From Rana temporaria (lineage: Eukaryota > Chordata > Amphibia > Anura > Ranidae), in assembly GCF_905171775.1 (NCBI RefSeq), contig NC_053490.1:458700643-458764642 (forward strand): a DNA stretch of 64,000 bases, read 5' to 3'. A model generated the notes under the pieces. That model ran no database searches and was not told where the DNA came from. It saw only the letters and a list, made by a program, of their open reading frames with translations. Positions 22,580-32,544 of this stretch are shown in pieces; position 1 is the stretch's first letter, and each line of letters opens with the position of its first letter. Made by a program: the position numbers and the translations under genes.

Positions 22580-23100
22580 GTAGATGGAGGAATCTCCCTA
22601 TTGGATTCTGACAGCAGCACTAGACCCTGTCAGAAAATGCTAATCAGCAATGTAGCTCCCCCACATTCTACCTCCTAGTACAACCCCCCTCCCAGTTCCC
22701 CCTCCTAGCACAAATATTTTCCCACCCATCCAAAATCAACCTTAGGACAAATCCTTCCCCCCAAAATCCCCCTCCTAGCACAAACCCTTCCCCTAGAAAT
22801 ACTCCCTCCCCAGCACAAATCCTCTCCATCCAATCCTTCCTCTAAGCCCAAATTCCTCCTCCTAGCACAAATCCTTCTCCCACCAAATTCTATCTCCCAG
22901 CACAGCCCTCTTCCCCTAGCACTGGTTTTACTACCCCCTGGCCACTAAAATCAATGGCTAAGTTCACCCTTCTAAACAAGTTACATGTTACACCCGTATT
23001 TAGGGCATAACATGTAACATGTTCAGCATCCACCTCCTCTCCCCCCAATCCCCCCCCCCCCCTATGACAGTGTGCGTCCACAAGGCTGTGTCATTTATTC
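22580..23100. repeat. Degenerate pyrimidine-rich tandem repeats
   Basis: Loose repeats of ccccctcctagcacaaatcc spaced about 35-50 bp, then C-runs near 23041-23060. No gene. Confidence 0.65.
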
Positions 23101-23143
23101 ACAGATTTCTGAAAAAAATAAATCCCAAAAGTTGAACTTAACC

Positions 23144-23624
23144 TTAAAGCGGAGCTCCGCCATAAAAAAATATTAAAAGCCAGCAGCTACAAATACTGCA
23201 GCTGCTGACTTTTAATAAATGGACACTTACCTGTCCTGGAGTCCAGCGACGTCGGCAGCAGAAGGCGAGCAATCGCTCATCTCTCTGCTGCCGCCACCGC
23301 CATCATGGGTGAGGGAATCAGGTAGTGAAGCATTGCGGCTTCACTTCCCGGTTCCCTACTGCGCATGCGCATGCGCGAGCAGTGCTGTGCGTCTTTCACT
23401 GGTCCCCGCTGTGTTCTGGGAGCCGTGTGTTTCCCAGAACACAACGGGGGGGACCGGGAAGTGACGCACTGCCCGCAGTCTACCCGCAGTGTGTATTCCC
23501 GGAAGTGGGTGCAAATACCTGTCTTAGACAGGTATCTGCACCCCCCTCTCCCCTGAAAGGTGACAATTGTGGCACCGGAGGGGGGGAGGAATCCGAGGAG
23601 CTGAAGGGTGGAGCTACGCTTTAA
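23144..23624. mobile_element. TTAA-target MITE with AGCGGAGCTCC ends
   Basis: TTAAAGCGGAGCTCCGCC at 23144 and ggtggagctacgctttaa ending at 23624, with TTAA on both sides. Interior tgcgcatgcgcatgcgc and gtgttctgggagccgtgtgt hairpins. Same broad class as 7344-7748. Confidence 0.82.
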
Positions 23625-23635
23625 TTAACAATTCT

Positions 23636-23831
23636 TCCCATATATACATAAACCTAAAAACAATTAACACACTATTCCATATATATTGTATATATAGTAA
23701 ATTCCATACTCAGATATAGAAATATGTTCAGTTAATAACATGCACACACACTCAAATACATACAGATACTGAGATATATACATACACACTCAGATATATA
23801 CATATGCTCAATTACATACAGCACAAATGCG

Positions 23832-23890
<59 letters not shown>

Positions 23891-23902
23891 ATATATATAT
23901 AT

Positions 23903-23935
<33 letters not shown>

Positions 23936-24150
23936 CTCAGATACATGCATATACACATGCTGTAAAGACACACTAAGATATACATATATACTAAGAAACA
24001 TGCATACAGACCTATATACACATTCAGGTACTCAGATAGATATACTGTACATGTGCTCAATTATATACATGCCGACACATATATACACACACACTGAGAT
24101 ACATACATGCACTCAGATACACACAAACAGACATAAATACATTAGATACA
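23636..24150. repeat. Simple repeats: (TA)n, (CA)n and atacatacac-type
   Basis: A (TA)n tract occupies about 23836-23905 and (CA)n about 23909-23938, within degenerate cagatatacatac repeats. Highly length-variable DNA is expected here. Confidence 0.92.
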
Positions 24151-24368
24151 ACATAGTGTGAGAGGAATACTTACATGAATAGTTTGCAGCCAGCTTCTCT
24201 CCTCCCCTCTGTGTCCTGCTATCCCCTCACACTTCCTCTTCCCGCCCACACACTCACAGCTCCTCTCCAATACATCGGTCTGTGAACAGTCCTGGCAGGG
24301 CTCCAGTAGCCAGGACTAGAAGCAGAGCATCGGGTTATGCGGCCAGAAGGTTCTGTATCCCTCCACAG

Positions 24369-25349
24369 TAGACATGTGCAATTCGTTTAGTTTCTAATTA
24401 GTTTTTTAACGAAAATTCTGAAATTCGTTAATTCCGAATTTTCGTATTAACCACTTGCCCACCGGGCCTATTCTGGCACTTCTCTCCTTCATGTGAAAAT
24501 CACAATTTTTTTGCTAGAAAATTAATCAGAACCCCCAAACATTATATATTTTTTTAGCAGACATCCTAGGGAATAAAATGGCAGTCATTGCAATACTTTT
24601 TGTCACACCGTATTTGCGCAGCGGTCTTACAAGCGCACTTTTTTTGGGAAAAAATCACTTTTTGAATTAAAAAATAAGACAACAATAATTTTTGCCCAAT
24701 TTTTTTATATATTGTGAAAGATAATGTTACGCCGAGTAAAATGATACCCAACATGACACGCTTAAAAATTGCGCCCGCTCGTGGCATGGTGTCAAACTTT
24801 TACCCTTAAAAATCTCGATAGGCGACGTTTAAAAAATTCTACAGGTTGCATTTTTTGAGCTACAGAGTAGGTCTAGGGCTAGAATTATTGCTCTCGCTCT
24901 AACAATCGCGGCGATACTGCACTTGTGTGGTTTGAACACCGTTTTCATATGCGTGCGCTACTCGCGTATGCGTTCGTTTTTCATTTTCGAATTGTTCAAT
25001 TTTCGAATTTTTAATTTTCTAATTTTTCATTTTCGAAATTTCGAATGTACGAATTTTCGATGTTTTTTTTCAAATTTACGAATTTTTCATTTTCGAAATT
25101 TCGAATTTTCGAAAATGAAAAATTCGAAAAATAAAAAATTTGGAAATTCGAAAATTAAAAAAAATCGAAAATAAGAAAATTAAAAAAAACGAATAAAACG
25201 GAAAAAAAAAATTTTTTCAAATTTTCCCGAATTTACGAAAAAATAAAAAAAACAAATGAAACAAAAAGATTTTTTTTTTTTATTTCCCGAATTTACGAAA
25301 AAAAATAACAAACGAAAAAAAAGTTTTTTTTTGGCAGTGCACATATCTA
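24369..25349. mobile_element. hAT MITE (TAGACATGTGCA ends) with perfect 8-bp duplication
   Basis: The flanks are ctccacag at 24361-24368 and again at 25350-25357. Ends are TAGACATGTGCA and TGCACATATCTA. The body is mostly aattttcgaattt-type palindromic AT-rich DNA, interrupted by a TTAACCACTT-family copy at about 24451-24935. An 8-bp duplication with short inverted ends is diagnostic of hAT. Confidence 0.88.
24451..24935. mobile_element. TTAACCACTT-family element fragment
   Basis: Begins TTAACCACTTGCCCACCGGG. Shares caatactttttgtcacaccg and gcgcagcggtcttacaagcg with 15825-16080. Nested in the hAT MITE at 24369-25349. Confidence 0.7.
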
Positions 25350-26858
25350 CTCCACAGAGAGAAACAAGTCCCTTGTAAATAGGTCTGTTTCCAGAAGGTT
25401 CTGTATCCCTCCACAGAGAGAAACAAGTCCCTTGTAAATAGGTCTGTTTCCAGAAGGTTCTGTATCCCTCCACAGAGAGAAACAAGTCCCTTGTAAATAG
25501 GTCTGTTTCCAGAAGGTTCTGTATCCCTCCACAGAGAGAAACAAGTCCCTTGTAAATAGGTCTGTTTCCAGAAGGTTCTGTATCCCTCCACAGAGAGAAA
25601 CAAGTCCCTTGTAAATAGGTCTGTTTCCAGAAGGTTCTGTATCCCTCCACAGAAAGAAACAAGTCCCTTGTAAATAGGTCTGTTTCCAGAAGGTTCTGTA
25701 TCCCTCCACAGAGAGAAACAAGTCCCTTGTAAATAGGTCTGTTTCCAGAAGGTTCTGTATCCCTCCACAGAGAGAAACAAGTCCCTTGTAAATAGGTCTG
25801 TTTCCAGAAGGTTCTGTATCCCTCCACAGAGAGAAACAAGTCCCTTGTAAATAGGTCTGTTTCCAGAAGGTTCTGTATCCCTCCACAGAGAGAAACAAGT
25901 CCCTTGTAAATAGGTCTGTTTCCAGAAGGTTCTGTATCCCTCCACAGAAAGAAACAAGTCCCTTGTAAATAGGTCTGTTCCAGAAGGTTCTGTATCCCTC
26001 CACAGAAAGAAACAAGTCCCTTGTAAATAGGTCTGTTTCCAGAAGGTTCTGTATCCCTCCACAGAGAGAAACAAGTCCCTTGTAAATAGGTCTGTTTCCA
26101 GAAGGTTCTGTATCCCTCCACAGAGAGAAACAAGTCCCTTGTAAATAGGTCTGTTTCCAGAAGGTTCTGTATCCCTCCACAGAGAGAAACAAGTCCCTTG
26201 TAAATAGGTCTGTTTCCAGAAGGTTCTGTATCCCTCCACAGAGAGAAACAAGTCCCTTGTAAATAGGTCTGTTTCCAGAAGGTTCTGTATCCCTCCACAG
26301 AGAGAAACAAGTCCCTTGTAAATAGGTCTGTTTCCAGAAGGTTCTGTATCCCTCCACAGAAAGAAACAAGTCCCTTGTAAATAGGTCTGTTTCCAGAAGG
26401 TTCTGTATCCCTCCACAGAGAGAAACAAGTCCCTTGTAAATAGGTCTGTTTCCAGAAGGTTCTGTATCCCTCCACAGAGAGAAACAAGTCCCTTGTAAAT
26501 AGGTCTGTTTCCAGAAGGTTCTGTATCCCTCCACAGAAAGAAACAAGTCCCTTGTAAATAGGTCTGTTACCAGAAGGTTCTGTATCCCTGTTTGATTGTA
26601 CAGAGAAGCAGAATGACAGTTAGAAGCTTGGTCATGTGATCAGGCAAACAGCTGTGTTTACAGTACCTGTCTCCATGGCAACAGAAGCTGTGATGTCACA
26701 GTACAGCCGTTTTTTGTTGTTGTTTTGAATACCAGAGCACAGGGGACATCCAGTCAGTGCACACTAGAAGCTTGAGGAGAGCAGACACATATTTCTGAGC
26801 TCACACTTTATTCACTATATTACAGGATACGATTGTATTATTAATAATATAGATAGTG

Positions 26859-26865
26859 TATATAA
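26859..26865 (+). promoter_or_regulatory. Possible TATA box of the kinase gene
   Basis: TATATAA lies 73 bp before the predicted start codon. Transcription would begin near 26890-26895, giving a 5' UTR of about 45 bases. The region is AT-rich, so chance occurrence is possible. Confidence 0.35.
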
Positions 26866-26937
26866 CCTTTCAGAAGAGAAGAGGTTTTACTATTAATTAT
26901 CTCAAGACTTTCTTTTCATTGTATTTGATTTATTATA

Positions 26938-27517
26938 ATGTATACAATAAACTGGGGGAGAGAGGAGGTTGCAGACAGGGGAGGTCTGCAAAAGAGGCGC
27001 AGAGAGGAGGATGAAATGAACTCTCCAGAGAGAGGAGAGGTTTCAAGGAAGAGGTGCAGAGAGGAGGAACCAATGAACTCTCCAGAGACGGGAGTGGTTC
27101 TGAGGAAGAGGCAAAGAGAGGAGGACGCAATGAACTCTTCAGAGACAGGAGAGGTTCAGAGGAAGAGACGCAGAGTGGAGGAAGCAATGAACTCCACAGA
27201 GACAGGGGTGGTTCAGAGGAAGAGGCGCAGAGAGGAGGACGCAATGAACTGCCCAGAGACAGGGGTGGTTCAGAGGAAGAGACGCAGAGAGGACACAATG
27301 AACTGCCCAGAGACAGGGGTGGTTCTGAGAAAGAAGCGCAGAGGGGAAGATGCAATGAACTCTTCAGAGACAGGAGAGATTCAGAGGAAGAGACGCAGAG
27401 TGGAGGAAGCAATAAACTCTCCAGAGAGAGATGAGGTGCTGAGGCAAATGAGCAACGAGGAGTTAGCAAGGCCTGCTGATGAGAGTAGGAAGAAGACACC
27501 AAAGATAGATGAAGCAG
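26938..27517 (+). CDS. Kinase exon 1: basic 19-residue repeats
   Basis: Tandem 57-bp coding units, each giving a version of EDAMNSPETGVVQRKRRRE; one unit is 18 residues because a codon is deleted near 27294. Indels are multiples of three and the frame stays open through eight units, suggesting selection. Donor is gtaggg at 27518 (phase 1), joining to GGA(Gly) VCGMTSVHKAE of exon 2. If exon 1 is not used, translation could begin at Met198 in exon 2. Confidence 0.7.
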
Positions 27518-30500
27518 GTAGGGAAATGTTCTGGTGAATTGTCATATAGTACATAGGTGGGGGAAAAGGGCCTTAAAGGTACATCTGCAGTGTGAGATCG
27601 AATGCCGCGTACACACGATCGTTTTTCAGGTTCTAAAAAATTACGTTTTTTTTAATGTCATTAAAAACTATCGTGTGTGGGCTTCAGAGCATTTTTCGGG
27701 TTCTATAAAATGTCCAAAAAAAAATTCGAACATGCTCTATTTTTTCACAACGTTTTTAACGTAGTTTTTAAGGTTGTAAAAAATGGTCGTGTGTGGGCTT
27801 TAACAACGTGAAAAATCCACGCATGCTCAGAAGCAAGTTATGAGACGGGAGCGCTCGTTCTGGTAAAACCACCGTTCATAATGGAGTAAGCACATTCATC
27901 ACGCTGTAACAGACAGAAAAGCGCAAATCGTCTTTTACTAACACAAAATCAGCTAAAGCAGCCCAAAGGGTGGCGTCATCCGAATGGAACTTCCCCTTTA
28001 TAGTGCCGTCGTACGTGTTGTACGTCACCGCGCTTTGCTAGAGCATTTTTTGTTTCACGATCATGTGTAGGCAAGACCGTTTTAATGATCGGGTTGAAAA
28101 AATGTTTTTGTTTTTCTAGAGCCTGAAAAACGTATTTTTTTTAGAACCCGAAAAACAATCGTGTGTATGCGGCATAAGGCTTATTTTTTAACCACTAGCT
28201 GACCGCGCACCGCCGTTCTACGTCAGCAGGTCGGCTCGGCTGGGCGAGAGCACGTAGTATAACGTCCTCTCTCTCAGCCGCCACTAGGGGCGCGCGCGTG
28301 CGTCCCCCGCTTGCCCCCGACTCCCGTGCGTGTGCCCGGCGGGCGCGATCGCCGCCGGGCACACGCGATCGCTCGGTACAGAGCGGGGACCGGGAGCTGT
28401 GTGTGTAAACACACAGCTCTCGGTCCTGTCAGCAGGGGAAATGCTGATCTTCTGTTCATACAATGTATGAACAGAGGATCAGTGTTTCCCCTAGTGAGGC
28501 CACCCCCCCCCCCCCACAGTAAGAACACACCCAGGCATACTTAACCCCTTCCCCGCCCCCTAGTGTTAACCCCTTCACTGCCAGTGGCATTTTTATAGTA
28601 ATCCAATGCATTTTTATAGCACTGATCGCTATAAAAATGCCAATGGTCCCAAAAATGTGTCAAAAGTGTCCGAAGTGTCCGCCATAATGTCGCAATACCG
28701 AAAAAAAATCGCTGATCGCCGCCATTACTAGTAAAAAATATATATTAATAAAAATGACATAAAAATACCCCCTATTTTGTAAACGCTATAACTTTTGCGC
28801 AAACCAATCAATAAACGCTTATTGCTATTTTTTTTTACGAAAAATATGTAGAAGAATACGTATCGGCCTAAACTGAGGAAAAAAAATGTTTTTTTATATA
28901 TTTTTGGGGGATATTTATTACAGCAAAAAGTAAAAAATATTCATTTTTTTCAAAATTGTCGCTCTATTTTTGTTTATAGCGCAAAAAATAAAAACCGCAG
29001 AGGTGATCAAATACCACCAAAAGAAAGCTCTATTTGTGGGGAAAAAAGGACGCCAATTTTGTTTGGGAGCCACGTCGCACGACCGCGCAATTGTCTGTTA
29101 AAGCGACGCAGTCCCGAATCGCAAAAAGTACTCTGGTCTTTGGGCAGCAATATGGTCCGGGGGGTAAGTGGTTAAACATGTTGGCCAAAAAAATTGCAAA
29201 AACAACTCTGGCAGCGAAAGGGTTAAAGATGCAAGCTCAAGACCTGTCATCATGATCCTTGCTCTCTATTAAAACTTTTTTTTAAGAGCATATTGAGTCT
29301 TTTTTACTTTTTATTGTGATTATATATGTGATTGTTTACATCAACCATTCTCAACCAGGGCTCCCTCAGAAGCTGCTAAGGGTTCCTTGAGTTGTGTGTG
29401 GCTAATTGACCAATTTGATGGGGCTTGCATAGTTGCAGGACCAACACCACTTGGCAAAGACAGCAGTATGACACCAGTTATGTTTTTAGCAGTCTGCAAG
29501 GGCAACATTCTGACCACTACTGTAAAGGACATATTTGCCATTAAACCCCAATGAGTAGTTTTTTGTATGGGTTCTGCAAGATTTGAAAATTATTTTAGAG
29601 GTTTCTCTAGGGAAAAAAAGAGTTGAAAAAAGCTGATCTACATGAAAATGTTATGTTAGTTGGATCCAATGTTGGAGAAGCCTCCTTTGTACTGTATGTA
29701 TGGTTCATATATTACGACGTGGGGGTCAGCTCTCTTTGCTGATTACATATGGAGGCTCTGCTTCCTACTTACTAATTCTCTGTAAAGACTGAGCTTCACT
29801 ACTGCTCTCTCCAAGGGTCACCATACATATTACAATCTAACCCTACCATCCTTGTACAATTTAGGTTTACCAAAAATCTGTAATATGAGGAACTACCTCA
29901 TCTATCCAATTAATTTCTATCCAATCAGGGAGGCCCTGGCACAATGTTGTTTTTGGTGGACCTAAATTTGATTGTACGGTCATATTGTAACGTGTGGCTA
30001 GCTTCAGAGCAAGTCTATGGGTCAGGTCTGTTAGATCTGAAATCAGTAGTTTTTTTCAGCCATTTTTTGTTAGAACAGACCAAGAGACTTGCTCTAACTT
30101 GGAGTTCATCGTTTATTTGAAGTTTGTTTAAAAACTAAACCAAATGATCAGTTCTAGGTGGATTCAGCCCTGTTATGTCCACCATACTACAGTTTAGCAG
30201 TTCTCTTTGCTCTAGAGGTTTCATTGCCAATATAAATAAGTAGAGGAATATGACTTGTATGGGTTAATAAAATTGTTTTTTCTTTCTCTCTCTAGGAGTT
30301 TGTGGGATGACATCAGTCCACAAAGCAGAACACGAATGGGCCCCAACAGAACATGCACCGGATTCCCTGGGCCCAGAGAGCTTCGTCTATCATAAAATAC
30401 TTGGAGTAGGAGGATATGGGAAGGTAAGTGACCAGTGTTTAGGGCCCCTTAAACATGGTGGGTGGGGGGAGCACAATATGACCATCCTCAGGGAAGACTA

Positions 30501-32478
30501 TATGATGGATGCACTGAGAGGCTAAGCCAGCTGCCAGTCAGGCATCTGAGTGGATCCCTACGTTAAAGTCGGGATCCCTCCAGAGTCTGGGCTGGCTCTG
30601 TGCTGTCAGCCAACAGCATGCTCTTGCCCACCGTCGGCTATAGGTGGGTCACAGGAGTGAAGAACTAATGGCACTTGTGTGACCCATAGAAGAAGTATGA
30701 CCAAAAAAGCTTTGGCCATAATACTCCTTTAATACAGAGTATCAGATTGTGCATACCAGTGTAGCAATTGGTCAGTATCCACCTTGTACAAGTCTGACTT
30801 CTGCAGAGTTAATTCTGATTGGTCCCACTGGGATATAGTGCCTATAAATTACGGCAGCTCCTGTTGACATGTAGAGGACACTTAAGCTGGCCACACGTGT
30901 CAAACTTCAGCCTGTTCAGGAGGAACCAGACAAATTTTGATCCATGTATTTGCTGGCTGGTTGTACACAATTCGATCTATCAGTTTACTTGTGTACAACC
31001 TATTGGCTTTTCCTGAACAATTAGTGCTGCTGGTTGCAGCCAGCAACACTAATCATTGTGTTCTGCCAGCTGGGAAGGGTACATGCTGGCAGAACACAAT
31101 AGTGCAGTGGGAGGGATCCACCCCATCAACAATGATTGTGTTAATGGGGATAATTGAGCAATTTCTATCCTTGGAAGGAAAGAAAATTGCATAATCTTTG
31201 GCCTGCCTTGAGGCAGTCATTTATATATGGACAAATAGTAAAGCCATCAGGACAGAAGAGAGGGGGAAAAAAATGATAATTTAAAACATCTGGAATATCT
31301 ATTATTGATGTTAAAGCTAGTGCTATGTACTAATTGTGTCTCTCCTATAGGTGGTGCTGGCGACCCATCGTGAATCCAGAATGCTGGTTGCAATTAAGAT
31401 TGTCAGAAAGGATTATGTGGTTGTATACCCGCCCTCCATCCTCACCGAACGGCAAGTCATGGAGATAGTTGGAAGCAACCGTTTCTTCACCCACACCTAT
31501 GCCACGTTCCAGACAGAAGTAAGTGTGTTTTAAAAGTTAAAAGTTAAAAATACAGAAATATCAAATGAATGCCATATATAAAATGTAATATATAGAAGCC
31601 CCAACATTGCTTTATGGCATCTGCATGTTTACTTTTAAAAGTGAACTCTTGTGATTAAAGCAAACCGATGGTGCTGAGTCAGTGACCTCACTTTTTCTCT
31701 GCTGGAGTTAAAGAATAGAGCTTGGTCACCTGCCCTATCCCTAACCACCTGATAGGACGGTGCTGCACCACATGAGAACTGTCATACTGCATTAGGCATC
31801 GCTCTACAATGCAGTGTAGACTGACTGACTCGCACTGATATGTGTCCCTTTCCTAGACTAAATCCTGTTGCAGGAAAGGGGATGCCAATACAAAAACAGC
31901 TTTGACTAATTTTACCAGCTGTATTTAAGAAATAGATTTACTGAATATATCACTGGGACCATGTAATGATTTACAGTATATCTGCCTGAAGTTCCAATAT
32001 CATGTGTAGATATATAGATAGTTGTATGGATGGATAGATATAGATTGGTAGTTGTAGATAGATATCTGTTTGGATGGATTCATGGATGGATATAGATAGG
32101 TAGATATAGACAGCTAGACATGGACGGATGAATATAGATATAAAGTAGTAGCTGTAGATACATGGGTAGATGGATATAGATAGGTAGATATAAATAGATA
32201 GATGTTTGGATTGATACTTTATACTGTGGATATAGACTGGTAGCTGTAGCTGTAGATTGATAGCTGTGTGGCTGGATGGATATCAAGATAGGTAGATGTA
32301 GACAGCTAGACATGGTGGATGAATATAGATATAGAGTAGTAGCTGTAGATACAGGGGCGGATGGATATAGATAGATGTTTGGCTATAGATTGGTCCTGTT
32401 GTATAATAATAATAATAGATAGATATGAATGGATACAAATATATATAGGTAGCTGTAGATAGACGTTTGACTGATTGG

Positions 32479-32544
<66 letters not shown>

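Larger units (their letters stand above)
24343..26590. repeat. 59-bp satellite array upstream of the kinase gene, split by a hAT MITE
   Basis: About 21 near-identical head-to-tail copies of a 59-bp unit (ccagaaggttctgtatccct, ccacagagagaaacaagtcc, cttgtaaataggtctgttt) run from 25350 to 26590. A partial first copy lies at 24343-24368. Copies differ at only a few positions (gagag/gaaag; one copy lacks a T at about 25979), so the array is recent or actively homogenised. The unit has no - strand stop in any frame, so three overlapping 380-435 codon frames appear. These are not genes. Confidence 0.96.

Noticed and set aside
25180..26546. Three overlapping minus-strand open frames of 382-435 codons
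   Set aside because: They are the same 59-bp unit read in three frames; 59 is not a multiple of three and the unit simply lacks stops on that strand.
26938..27502. Minus-strand frame opposite kinase exon 1
   Set aside because: Antisense shadow of the coding minisatellite; the + strand joins in phase to the kinase.
25350..27517. Common origin of the 59-bp satellite and the 57-bp coding repeats of exon 1
   Set aside because: Periods are close and both contain ccagag/ggttctg words, but unit alignment is poor; treated as coincidence unless a proper alignment shows otherwise.
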